A stretch of 64,000 bases of DNA, taken from positions 145,577 through 209,576 of the forward strand of contig JALFWW010000009.1 in NCBI GenBank assembly GCA_022786605.1, written 5' to 3'. The stretch is from Clostridia bacterium. GTDB taxonomy: Bacteria; Bacillota; Clostridia; Lachnospirales; Anaerotignaceae. The notes beneath the pieces are model-generated. The model was not told the DNA's origin, did no database searches, and worked only from the letters and a program-made list of their open reading frames with translations. Below, in pieces: positions 24,331 through 31,889 of the stretch (the stretch's first letter is position 1; each line of letters begins with the position of its first letter). Made by a program: the position numbers and the translations under genes.

Positions 24331-25846
24331 CCGCCGAAGCTACGGAAACAACCGCTATTCCCAGTCTAATATTGACCAGTGGTTGAACAGCCAGGCCGCG
24401 TCCTGGTATTCCGCGCGTCACAGCTACGACGCACCGCCGAACAACGACAACGTGTGGAGCAACTACAACGAATACGACACCGAAGCCGGATTCCTGTCCA
24501 ACTTCGAATCGGACTTCCGGAACGCTATCCTGGACGCCGTGATCCGCGTCGCAAAGAATACCGTCACCGACGGCGGCGGTTATGAAGACATCACCCGAAA
24601 GGTCTTTCTTCTGTCAAATACCGAAGTCGGCCTGTCCAACGAAAACGGCGTGGCCGAAGGGACCCTGTGGTCCTACTTTTCCAGCGCCGCGCGCCGCCAG
24701 TGCTACCCGACCGCCGAAGCTGTCAGCAATTCGGAATACACAAGTTCCAGTCTGAACGCGTCTTCTTATTGGTATTGGTGGCTTAGAACCCCGTACGCCA
24801 GCTACGCGTACTATGCGCGCGTTGTCAGCGCGGGCGGCAGTCCGTACGGCGACTACGCGTACTATGGCTACTATGGCGTTCGGCCGGCTTTGTATTTGGA
24901 ATCTGGGAACCTGGTATCCGATTCAACAGACACCGACGGGGCCTATATCTTACAGTGGAACCAGCCGCCGTCTGATCCTTCTTCTATTTCCTACGGCACA
25001 CCGCAAGCCGGAAACAGCCTGGTCCTTTCGACGGGCGGTTCTACCGATCCGGAGGGCGACGCCATTTCCTACGTCTGGGAAAGGAAGATTGATTCCGGCG
25101 CCTATGTCCAGTTAGGGATCACCACGGCGAAGACCTGCACCGACACAGTTCCGACGTCCGGCACAACTTACACGGCGCGCGTGAAGGCAGTCGACGCGAA
25201 CGGCCTTGAATCCGGTTACTGTACCGGATCGGCGAAAACCATTTCTTACAACACGCCGCCCGTGATCAGCGGTTCGGATCAAAACCTGGGAGCGAAAACG
25301 GCGCCGTTTACATACCAGTACACGGTCACAGACGCCCAGGCGGCCACCCAGACGATCACGGTCACGGAAAAACTGACCAACGGGACCCAGACGATCACGC
25401 TTCGCACCTATACCGCGACCAGCGGCGCCCAGAACACCGTCGACCTGTCCAGTGTATGGCTTCCGCTTCTTTCCGGAACCCACGTCCTGACGATCACGGC
25501 CACCGACAGCGCCGGCGGAAGCGCAACGCGAAAGATCACATTCAGCCGCACCGTCAGCCGTATCGCGGCGGCGCGCGCGTTCAATACGGACGCCCTGGTT
25601 CAGAAGGTCTTTGTTTCCCTTTATCCGGCGCCGATTCCGGCGGACGCTACCCTTCACCTGGAAGTCACGAACAATCCGTTCGACGCTTCGCCGGTGTGGG
25701 TAGACATCACCGACAAGGCGAACAGACTTGTCCACGTCTTCACGAATACGACCGCCGCGAAAGGCTATGGCCTGGGCTATCGCTTCTATATCACGAAGGG
25801 AACCCAGGAAATCGAAATCACCCAGGCGACGATCCGTTTCGCCTAA
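24140..25846 (+). CDS. DGR target: variable receptor-binding-type tail protein (DUF6273-like)
   Basis: ATG 24140 follows GGAGGG inside the RT gene. Residues 1-275 form a DUF6273-like domain (LPVGSVVKSTNTKYNGKVIRW, LVTEKMITLKCFDA, WYWWLRTP); the variable segment is about residues 217-250, ending VRPALYLESG, as in C-type-lectin-fold DGR proteins. Residues of about 290-470 are Ig/Fn3-like repeats (STDPEGDAISYVWERK, TARVKAVDANGLESGY). Placed after baseplate and fiber genes, it most likely binds the host surface, with variation changing specificity. Confidence 0.9.
   Translation: MAKLLSALPVGSVVKSTNTKYNGKVIRWIVGTQDTANGRTGLVTEKMITLKCFDAKEPSNTNGDRRSYGNNRYSQSNIDQWLNSQAASWYSARHSYDAPPNNDNVWSNYNEYDTEAGFLSNFESDFRNAILDAVIRVAKNTVTDGGGYEDITRKVFLLSNTEVGLSNENGVAEGTLWSYFSSAARRQCYPTAEAVSNSEYTSSSLNASSYWYWWLRTPYASYAYYARVVSAGGSPYGDYAYYGYYGVRPALYLESGNLVSDSTDTDGAYILQWNQPPSDPSSISYGTPQAGNSLVLSTGGSTDPEGDAISYVWERKIDSGAYVQLGITTAKTCTDTVPTSGTTYTARVKAVDANGLESGYCTGSAKTISYNTPPVISGSDQNLGAKTAPFTYQYTVTDAQAATQTITVTEKLTNGTQTITLRTYTATSGAQNTVDLSSVWLPLLSGTHVLTITATDSAGGSATRKITFSRTVSRIAAARAFNTDALVQKVFVSLYPAPIPADATLHLEVTNNPFDASPVWVDITDKANRLVHVFTNTTAAKGYGLGYRFYITKGTQEIEITQATIRFA
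24788..24887 (+). repeat. DGR variable repeat VR1
   Basis: Aligns gap-free with the template at 22802-22901. My hand count gives 18 differences, 17 at template adenines (mostly AAC or AAT turned to TAC, TAT, GGC, GAC, GTT) and one T-to-C change (CTG to CCG). The result is a Tyr-rich surface typical of DGR-diversified ligand sites. Confidence 0.95.
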
Positions 25847-25865
25847 ACGAAAGGAGGAATTCGAA

Positions 25866-26336
25866 ATGTTTGACCCTACACAATGCGAAAGCGTGAGCAT
25901 GGCCCAGGCAAAAGCCCAGGAAGAACAAAATCCTGTCAATGCCGCCTTGCGCGCGACTTCGATCGCCTTCGTCACTTTGGCCGAAGCCGGCCAGATCGAC
26001 GACACAACCGCAATGGAAAACGTCAGCCAGTTCGCCCCCTGGACCTATCCTGTGGCGTATGCTGTCGGCAATATCCGCCAGTATAACGGTGAACTTTTCC
26101 GCTGTGTTCAGGCCCACACTTCACAAGCCGACTGGACGCCTGACGCCACTGCTTCCCTTTGGAAGAAAATCGGTGATCCGACGGAAGAATGGCCGGCCTG
26201 GTCCCAGCCGATCGGCGCCCATGACGCTTATAACAGCGGCGACAAAGTGTCCCACAACGGGAAACACTGGACATCTAACATTGACGCGAACGTCTGGGAG
26301 CCTGGCGTCTATGGCTGGACGGAGGTGACAAAATGA
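25866..26336 (+). CDS. Carbohydrate-binding-module-like tail or lysis-associated protein
   Basis: ATG 25866 follows AAAGGAGG; a longer frame overlaps the target gene. Of 156 aa, the C-terminus has two CBM5/12-like strands: YNGELFRCVQAHTSQADWTP and YNSGDKVSHNGKHWTSNIDA...W. Such modules occur near fiber genes and may bind cell wall polymers. Confidence 0.8.
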   Translation: MFDPTQCESVSMAQAKAQEEQNPVNAALRATSIAFVTLAEAGQIDDTTAMENVSQFAPWTYPVAYAVGNIRQYNGELFRCVQAHTSQADWTPDATASLWKKIGDPTEEWPAWSQPIGAHDAYNSGDKVSHNGKHWTSNIDANVWEPGVYGWTEVTK

Positions 26337-26569
26337 CCGAAGGAATCATTGTCGGCATTCTGTCGCTGATCGGTACACTGGCCGGAACCTACTTCGCAAA
26401 CCGAAAAAGTTCCGCCCTTATTGCCTACCGTCTGGAACTTCTTGAAAAGAAGGTCGACAAACACAATTCCGTCGTGGAACGAACCTTCAAACTGGAAGAA
26501 CAGGCGGCCGTTATTGAAGAAAAAATCAAGGTCGCGAATCACCGTATAGAGGACCTGGAAAACCGGTGA
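26333..26569 (+). CDS. XhlA-like/holin-associated small protein
   Basis: A 78-aa protein with an N-terminal membrane helix (GIIVGILSLIGTLAGTYFA) and a charged coiled coil (LELLEKKVDKHNSVVERTFKLEE). It overlaps both neighbours by 4 bases. Lysis cassette member; could anchor at the membrane. Confidence 0.75.
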   Translation: MTEGIIVGILSLIGTLAGTYFANRKSSALIAYRLELLEKKVDKHNSVVERTFKLEEQAAVIEEKIKVANHRIEDLENR

Positions 26570-26829
26570 AATCGCGCAAAAAGAAACGCGAGTTTTCCAA
26601 AATCATTATAACCATAGTCGGAGCCGTCACGCTTGTCGTGTCGGCTTTTACTATGGCCGTTGTATGGAAAACAAGCGACACCGCGCCCCTGGCGTATTTG
26701 ATCCCTTCGGTCTTCGGCGAACTGGCCACCGCGACCGGCTTTTATTTCAGCAAAGCGAAGGCCGAAAACCGGATCAAACTTCGGAAATTATATGGTCCTG
26801 AAATCTACAATGACACGAAGGAGGTATAA
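26566..26829 (+). CDS. Small membrane protein of the lysis cassette (87 aa)
   Basis: Starts at GTG 26566. Basic N-terminus (KSRKKKREFSK), then two hydrophobic helices (IIITIVGAVTLVVSAFTMAVVW and LAYLIPSVFGELATATGFYF), then a charged tail. The topology fits a second holin or antiholin; no family is certain. Confidence 0.7.
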   Translation: MKSRKKKREFSKIIITIVGAVTLVVSAFTMAVVWKTSDTAPLAYLIPSVFGELATATGFYFSKAKAENRIKLRKLYGPEIYNDTKEV

Positions 26830-26831
26830 AC

Positions 26832-27296
26832 GTGTTTAACGCATTACTTGAAAACCTGACAAATATCGGCTGGGCTATGCTGGTCTTCCTGTGTGCATAC
26901 CTGGCAAACGTCGCCTTTTCCCTGTGGTACAACATCAAAATCAGGAAGGAAGACTTCGACCGCGAAAAGCTGATCGCAAGCGGCTTGAAAATCCTTGTTT
27001 TCGTCGTTGGCCTGACGCTTCTGTGTACGGCTATTACTGCACTTCCGATTTTTGCAAACGAAGTCGGCTGGACTATTCCTGACGAATACACGGACATTTT
27101 CGCCGACCTGGTCATCATTGGCGCCGTTCTGCTTGTGTCCTGTAAATACATCAAGGAAGCCTTCACGAAGTTCGTTGCTATTTTGAACACCGGTTCCGTG
27201 GAAAATGTGGAAAACGTATCGGAGCCGGAAGCAACCAACGCCGGAAATGTCCAGATCGGCTTCATGGCCGGAAATGGAGGGAACGAAAATGAGTAA
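26832..27296 (+). CDS. Phage holin
   Basis: Start GTG 26832. 154 aa with three hydrophobic helices ([59 protein letters not shown]) and a polar C-terminus. Directly before the amidase gene, which it overlaps by 8 bases; it would open the membrane for the endolysin. Confidence 0.85.
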   Translation: MFNALLENLTNIGWAMLVFLCAYLANVAFSLWYNIKIRKEDFDREKLIASGLKILVFVVGLTLLCTAITALPIFANEVGWTIPDEYTDIFADLVIIGAVLLVSCKYIKEAFTKFVAILNTGSVENVENVSEPEATNAGNVQIGFMAGNGGNENE

Positions 27297-28194
27297 CAGC
27301 CCACTTGTAAGCTATACACGCATTTCCCCGAATAAGAACAGCCCCAGAAATCACGCGATCGACACGATCACGATCCACTGTGTCGTTGGCCAGTGTTCGG
27401 TCGAAACCCTGGGAAACATCTTCACGCCTACTTCCAGACAGGCGTCTTCAAACTATGGGATCGGCTTCGACGGCAAAATCGGAATGTATGTGGAAGAAAA
27501 GGACCGTTCCTGGTGTAGTTCTTCCGCGTCCAACGATAACAGAGCGATCACGATCGAAGTCGCGTCCGATACAAAGCACCCTTACGCAGTCAATGAAAAG
27601 GCGTTCGCCGCGCTTCTTGACCTGGTGACTGACATCTGCAAGCGAAACGGGATCAAACGCCTTGTGTGGTCCACCAACAAAAAGGACCGTATGAATCACC
27701 TGAACGGGTGCAATATGACCGTTCACCGCGATTATGCAAACAAGGCTTGTCCTGGCGACTACCTGTATAACCGCCACGGTGAAATCGCGGCCGAAGTCAA
27801 CCGCCGCCTGGGCGCCAGTGCCGAAAGGCCGGCAGAGAATAAACCGGCCACTGGCGAAGTGATCCACACTGTCAAAGCTGGCGAAACACTGTCGAAGATC
27901 GCCCAGAAGTACGGGACGACCTATCAGAAGATCGCGGCTTATAACAGGATCGCAAACGCGAACCTGATCCGCGTCGGCCAGAAAATCAAAATTCCGGCAG
28001 ACACCCAGGCCGCCCAGTCTTTCGAGAAGGGTGATAAAGTAAAGGTCCTGAAAGCTGTCACCTACACAGGGAAAGCCTTCAAGACCTATTATGACAAATA
28101 TGACGTGATCGAAGCCGACGGCGACCGTGTGGTCATTGGTATCGGAAAGACAGTCACAGCGGCCGTCAATGCGGCAAACCTGAAAAAAGCATAG
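27289..28194 (+). CDS. Endolysin: N-acetylmuramoyl-L-alanine amidase with LysM
   Basis: ATG 27289 follows GGAGGG; the longer frame is in the holin gene. Residues of about 15-170 are an Amidase_2 (PGRP) domain with zinc ligands in ITIHCVVG and [16 protein letters not shown] LysM repeat follows ([20 protein letters not shown]...[12 protein letters not shown]), then an SH3-like tail. It cleaves the peptide side chain from peptidoglycan glycan strands to free phage. Confidence 0.95.
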   Translation: MSNSPLVSYTRISPNKNSPRNHAIDTITIHCVVGQCSVETLGNIFTPTSRQASSNYGIGFDGKIGMYVEEKDRSWCSSSASNDNRAITIEVASDTKHPYAVNEKAFAALLDLVTDICKRNGIKRLVWSTNKKDRMNHLNGCNMTVHRDYANKACPGDYLYNRHGEIAAEVNRRLGASAERPAENKPATGEVIHTVKAGETLSKIAQKYGTTYQKIAAYNRIANANLIRVGQKIKIPADTQAAQSFEKGDKVKVLKAVTYTGKAFKTYYDKYDVIEADGDRVVIGIGKTVTAAVNAANLKKA

Positions 28195-28207
28195 CGGCAA
28201 AAGGAAA

Positions 28208-28240
28208 GCGGCCAGGGATATTCCCTGACCGCCTTTTTTT
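28208..28240. terminator. Terminator between endolysin and the convergent membrane-protein gene
   Basis: GCGGCCAGGGA pairs with TCCCTGACCGC (one mismatch) around a TAT loop and is followed by a T-run. It can serve both the + strand lysis operon and, less well, the opposing gene. Confidence 0.85.
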
Positions 28241-28898
28241 ATTTTCCGGTGACCATTGAAAGAGCCGACACGAAAAGGTCCTGTCGCGCGACTGAAAACT
28301 GATATGTCTTCGATCCGGCCTGTACGACGACAGAGCCGTCGACAGGTGTCACCGCTGTCAATGCTGAAATCTTACATTCGAAACCGGCCTGGTTATGAAT
28401 GAAGACGATCCGCCTATTCGTTAAAACGATAGCGCCTGAATAGGTTTCTGTCACTTCGCCGTAAACCGTCCGACTGGAACCGCCGCCAGTGCTTACCGAC
28501 ACGCCCTTCGCAACGCGGACACGGACGCCAGCACCGCTTCCGGTTCGGCCGACAGCCTTGTTCTTCGTGACGATCTTCGTCGCCGGCGCGTAATAATGGG
28601 CGACTTCGCCTTCTTCCAAAAGAACCGGCGTCCCCGTTACAACAGGAAGTTCGCCCTGTGCGATCGCTGAAATCGCGGTTTCTTCCATGAACGGCGTGTT
28701 TCTGGCCACTTGTGCCGCCTGTCTGGCTTCCTTCTGCTTCTTGACCTTGTTCGCACTGAAAAAAAGCCCAACGGTGACAATGGTCAAGACGACGATCCAG
28801 CCCCACAATGATACTTCCGGAACCGCGATCGACACAATCACCAGGATCAGATCGACAATCGCGGTCAGGATTCCGAATATAATAGCGACTATTCGCAT
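28239..28898 (-). CDS. Membrane protein with PH-like domain, possible lysogenic conversion gene
   Basis: The only - strand gene of the prophage. Two N-terminal membrane helices (IVAIIFGILTAIVDLILVIVSIA, GWIVVLTIVTVGLFFSA), then a soluble region with GVRVRVAKGVSVSTGG and a bacterial PH-like YSGAIVLTNRRIVFIHN motif. It faces away from the XRE repressor over a shared operator region. Placement beside the repressor is typical of lysogenic genes such as superinfection exclusion, but function is unproved. Confidence 0.75.
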   Translation of the reverse strand: MRIVAIIFGILTAIVDLILVIVSIAVPEVSLWGWIVVLTIVTVGLFFSANKVKKQKEARQAAQVARNTPFMEETAISAIAQGELPVVTGTPVLLEEGEVAHYYAPATKIVTKNKAVGRTGSGAGVRVRVAKGVSVSTGGGSSRTVYGEVTETYSGAIVLTNRRIVFIHNQAGFECKISALTAVTPVDGSVVVQAGSKTYQFSVARQDLFVSALSMVTGK

Positions 28899-28941
28899 TA
28901 TATCCCCCCTTCCTACTTGTAAACTTTATAAGGTTCTGACC

Positions 28942-29002
28942 TTTAACACAATTATACGTGAAAAATGTGTTAAAAACAAGAATGACGCTGAACATTAACA
29001 CA
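28942..29002. promoter_or_regulatory. Divergent operator/promoter region of the XRE regulator
   Basis: TTTAACACA (28942-28950) and TGTGTTAAA (28966-28974) form a 9-bp inverted repeat; a third half-site TTAACACA is at 28995-29002. On the - strand, TTGTTT, 17 bp and TATAAT (28951-28956) form a promoter for the membrane-protein gene, overlapped by the inverted repeat. The XRE protein is the obvious candidate to bind. Confidence 0.7.
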
Positions 29003-29027
29003 AAATTTTCGGGAAGGAGGTCACAAC

Positions 29028-29276
29028 TTGAAAATCTATGACTATAAAGGCCGGAAGAACATCAGCGGAAACAGAATCCGCGAAGCACGATTGAAGAAGC
29101 GGCTGTCACAGGCCGACTTCGCCGCCAAACTACAAATAGCCGGAATCACTATGGAGCGCGACAGCGTCAGCAGAATCGAAATCGGAACGCGCTTCGTCGC
29201 CGACTATGAACTTATGATAATAGCTGAAATCCTGGACGTAACCGTCGACTGGTTACTGTCCGAAGACTGCGAATAA
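29028..29276 (+). CDS. XRE-family transcriptional regulator
   Basis: Start TTG 29028 after GGAAGGAGG. 82 aa consisting of a Cro/C1-type helix-turn-helix (GNRIREARLKKRLSQADFAAKL, MERDSVSRIEIGTRFVADYEL). Probably the prophage repressor or a Cro-like regulator; it has no peptidase or multimerisation domain. Confidence 0.88.
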   Translation: MKIYDYKGRKNISGNRIREARLKKRLSQADFAAKLQIAGITMERDSVSRIEIGTRFVADYELMIIAEILDVTVDWLLSEDCE

Positions 29277-29283
29277 CACAACG

Positions 29284-29329
29284 GACCACTGGCGAACCTT
29301 TGAACCGCCAGGGTCTTTTATTTTTTTGT
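29284..29329 (+). terminator. Intrinsic terminator after the XRE gene
   Basis: GACC-CTGGCG pairs with CGCCAG-GGTC across an 11-base loop with one bulged A, then a T-rich run. Confidence 0.85.
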
Positions 29330-29336
29330 TCCCCCC

Positions 29337-29365
29337 TTGACAATATAATACCGGTATTATATAAT
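29337..29365 (+). promoter_or_regulatory. Consensus promoter with built-in 20-bp palindrome
   Basis: TTGACA (29337-29342), exactly 17 bp, TATAAT (29360-29365): a perfect consensus promoter. The spacer holds the perfect palindrome ATATAATACCGGTATTATAT (29343-29362), covering everything between the boxes and part of the -10. A strong promoter with an operator here is normally shut off by its own product, here most simply the RHH protein. Confidence 0.9.
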
Positions 29366-29391
29366 ATTCGACAGAAAGAGGTGACTACACT

Positions 29392-29577
29392 ATGGCACAA
29401 GCGCAAATTGAAGCGAACAAACGCTTCCGAAAGAAATCCTATGACCGAATCGAAATAACAGTTCCAAAAGGCGACAGAGAAAAGATCGTTCAAGCCGCCA
29501 GCGCGGCCGGTATGAGTGTAAACGCTTTTATCAAAGAAGCACTGGTCGAATATATCGCCCGCACAACCAAACAATAA
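29392..29577 (+). CDS. Ribbon-helix-helix (Arc/CopG-like) regulator
   Basis: A 61-aa protein with the RHH pattern: strand YDRIEITVPKGDREKI, helix VQAASAAGMSVNAFIKEAL. Such proteins bind short palindromes as dimers, and the 20-bp palindrome in its own promoter fits. It precedes the transposase gene and may control it. Confidence 0.85.
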   Translation: MAQAQIEANKRFRKKSYDRIEITVPKGDREKIVQAASAAGMSVNAFIKEALVEYIARTTKQ

Positions 29578-29581
29578 AACG

Positions 29582-29614
29582 AAAGCCCTGTCCATGAACG
29601 GACGGGGCTTTTTT
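29582..29614 (+). terminator. Terminator between RHH gene and transposase
   Basis: AAAGCCCTGTCC pairs with GGACGGGGCTTT around ATGAAC and leads into six T. It would limit transposase transcription to readthrough from the RHH promoter. Confidence 0.88.
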
Positions 29615-29634
29615 GCATATCAGGAGGAATCAAA

Positions 29635-30675
29635 ATGAAAAAGCGCAGATTCAAACACCTGTCCTGGACTGACAGGCTGAAAATAGAAACAATGTTAAAG
29701 GACAAGCGCCACAAACAGGAAATCGCTGACGAAATCGGCGTTCACCTGAAAACGATCTACAACGAAATCAAGCGTGGCCGTTATATTCATACGAATTCCG
29801 ACCTGACCGAAGAAGAAAGATACAGTCCGGAAATGGCCGAAGCGGCTTACCGTGAACACCTGGCCGCAAAAGGTCCGGACTTGAAAATCGGGAACGACCA
29901 CGAACTGGCCCAGCATATCGAAAAGAAAATCGCCGAAGACGGTTATTCGCCGGCCGCCGTCTTGGGTGAAATTAAGGAACAGGGCCTTGAATTCAAAACG
30001 TCGATCTGTGAATCGACCTTGTATTCTTATATCGACAAGGGCGTCTTTTTGACTGTCACGAACAAGAACCTTCCTGTCAAAGGCCAAAAGAAACGCCCGT
30101 ATAACAAAGTCAAGAGGGCGAAGCGGCCGCCGGCTGGAACCAGTATCGAAAACCGCCCGAAAGAAATCGACGATCGCGCGGTCGTTGGTGACTGGGAAAT
30201 GGACTGTGTCGAAGGCAAGAAGAAAACAAAGAAAACCCTTCTGGTTCTGACCGAAAGAAAGTCCAGACGGGAAATCATTCGTCCTATGCGCGACCAGACC
30301 GCCCGAAGCGTGGTCCACGTCCTGGATAGCCTTGAACGTGAATACGGCGCAAATTTCAGCAAAATCTTTCGAACGATCACTGTCGATAACGGTTCCGAAT
30401 TCGCTGACTGTGCCGGAATGGAAAAGTCCTGTCGCCGCAAAGGCAACAGGACAAAGATATACTATTGTCACCCCTATTCGTCATACGAAAGAGGATCAAA
30501 CGAAAATGTGAATAGAATGATCCGCCGTTGGTTCCCGAAAGGAACAGACTTCCGGAAAGTCACAGCGAAAGCGATCCAAAAGGTCGAAGACTGGATCAAT
30601 AACTATCCCCGTGAAATACTGGGCTTCCGGACCGCAGAAGCCGTTTTCCAGGAAGGCGTCGCGTGTCTTACTTGA
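29635..30675 (+). CDS. IS30-family DDE transposase, last gene of the prophage
   Basis: 346 aa with N-terminal HTH (KHLSWTDRLKIETMLKDKRHKQEIADEIGVHLKTIYNEIKRG), then the DDE core: DWEMDCVEG (first D), ITVDNGSEFAD (second D), YCHPYSSYERGSNENVNRMIRRWFPKGTDF (E). Full length. It starts right after the terminator of a phage gene with no visible inverted repeat on its left, so it looks like a resident phage gene rather than an inserted IS. It could be the phage recombinase, or a domesticated transposase; not settled. Confidence 0.9.
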   Translation: MKKRRFKHLSWTDRLKIETMLKDKRHKQEIADEIGVHLKTIYNEIKRGRYIHTNSDLTEEERYSPEMAEAAYREHLAAKGPDLKIGNDHELAQHIEKKIAEDGYSPAAVLGEIKEQGLEFKTSICESTLYSYIDKGVFLTVTNKNLPVKGQKKRPYNKVKRAKRPPAGTSIENRPKEIDDRAVVGDWEMDCVEGKKKTKKTLLVLTERKSRREIIRPMRDQTARSVVHVLDSLEREYGANFSKIFRTITVDNGSEFADCAGMEKSCRRKGNRTKIYYCHPYSSYERGSNENVNRMIRRWFPKGTDFRKVTAKAIQKVEDWINNYPREILGFRTAEAVFQEGVACLT

Positions 30676-30719
30676 ATTTTTTTATGAATTTTTGCAATTT
30701 AGTCTTGACTTTTTCAAAA

Positions 30720-31871
30720 TTATTCTGTATTCTTCATATCCTTCGGATACTTGGAAATATTCAATAATATTCCCATCATACCCATAGCAACCAGCAGCGC
30801 TGTGCCGCCATAACTGATAAAGGGCAGCGGCTGACCTGTATTGGGTATGGTATTGGTTACAACGCCGATATTGATCAACGACTGAAACGCAATCACCGAT
30901 GTGATGCCCGTTGCCACCAGCATGCCGTAATTATCCCTTGCGTTCATGGCAATGCGAATACCACGCCAAACCACTACCGCAAACAGAATGATGACCAGTG
31001 CCGCGCCCACAAGTCCCAGTTCTTCACAAATAATGGCGAAAATAATATCGTTATGGGCTTCTGGGATAAATGTCTTTTGCCTGCTTTGTCCAAGTCCCAA
31101 GCCAAAGAGCCCGCCGGATGCCACCGCATACAGAGACTGTACCGTCTGATACCCGCTCCCCTGCAAATCTGACCACGGGTCCAGCCATGTAGTGATACGT
31201 GTCAGACGATAACGGAACTGCGGCAAAATGACCATGATCGCCGCGAAAGGGATCAATGCGCCGATCCCTGCCACAAAGTACCAGATTTTTGGACTGGCAA
31301 TGAACAGTATGGTTGTTCCAACCAAAAGCAGCAGCAATGCTGATGAGAAGTTGGACATGGCAATGAGTACCACCGGTATTGCTAAAATACCTGCCGCTTT
31401 GGCGAATCCCTTCAGATTGCCCAATTCCTTCCGATGGTTCAGCACATAGCAGGACAGATACAAAATAACTGCGATCTTGGTAAACTCTGAAGGCTGAAAC
31501 TGCAGAGGTCCCAATTGAATCCACCGAACCTGCCCCTTTGCGTTCTTTCCGATGACAGGCAGGATCATCAACAGAAAATTGGAAATCATATATAATGGAA
31601 AGGATAATTTCTTCCATAATTGATAAGGCACATTCATGGCAACAACCATGCCAATGGTCCCTAAAATCGCCCATACGCCCTGTCGTTTCAAGTAATAAAA
31701 CATATCACCCTGACTGGACATGGTGTCGTAATAACTGGCGCTGAAAATCATGACAACGCCGAACAATACCAGCGTCAGTACCACGAAAAACAGTCCGAAG
31801 TCATAGGTATCCGCTTTGATTCTTTTTCTACGGGGCTTCCTTCCTGCCTTTCCCTGTCTGGTCTGTTCCAT
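30720..31871 (-). CDS. ftsW: FtsW/SpoVE-type peptidoglycan glycosyltransferase
   Basis: 383 aa SEDS protein with about ten membrane helices and the family hallmarks VTNTIPNTGQPLPFISYGG and a Asp-bearing WLDPWSDLQGSGYQ loop. It polymerises lipid II at the division septum (FtsW) or spore cortex (SpoVE), which sequence alone cannot separate. It is the last gene of the dcw cluster before the prophage; its stop lies 45 bases from the transposase stop, with no terminator between. Confidence 0.95.
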   Translation of the reverse strand: MEQTRQGKAGRKPRRKRIKADTYDFGLFFVVLTLVLFGVVMIFSASYYDTMSSQGDMFYYLKRQGVWAILGTIGMVVAMNVPYQLWKKLSFPLYMISNFLLMILPVIGKNAKGQVRWIQLGPLQFQPSEFTKIAVILYLSCYVLNHRKELGNLKGFAKAAGILAIPVVLIAMSNFSSALLLLLVGTTILFIASPKIWYFVAGIGALIPFAAIMVILPQFRYRLTRITTWLDPWSDLQGSGYQTVQSLYAVASGGLFGLGLGQSRQKTFIPEAHNDIIFAIICEELGLVGAALVIILFAVVVWRGIRIAMNARDNYGMLVATGITSVIAFQSLINIGVVTNTIPNTGQPLPFISYGGTALLVAMGMMGILLNISKYPKDMKNTE

Positions 31872-31889
31872 GTTACCACCTCGCTTTAT

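Larger units (their letters stand above)
1..30719. mobile_element. Prophage, PBSX-like contractile-tail type, right-hand part (left end outside window)
   Basis: Nearly all genes from the window start to about 30,675 are phage genes in standard order: early, packaging, head, contractile tail, fiber with DGR, lysis, lysogeny control, transposase. Base composition is visibly richer in G and C (many GCC, GAC, GGC codons) than the chromosome that follows. The change occurs in the short AT-rich stretch 30676-30720, just before the 3' end of ftsW. No tyrosine or serine integrase is visible. The only recombinase seen is an IS30-type transposase as the last gene. The left end and integration site cannot be seen here. 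Confidence 0.9.

Noticed and set aside
29635..30675. Transposase as a simple IS inserted in the prophage
   Set aside because: No inverted repeat separates it from the RHH operon terminator on the left; it follows phage genes directly and shares their base composition. Not fully excluded.
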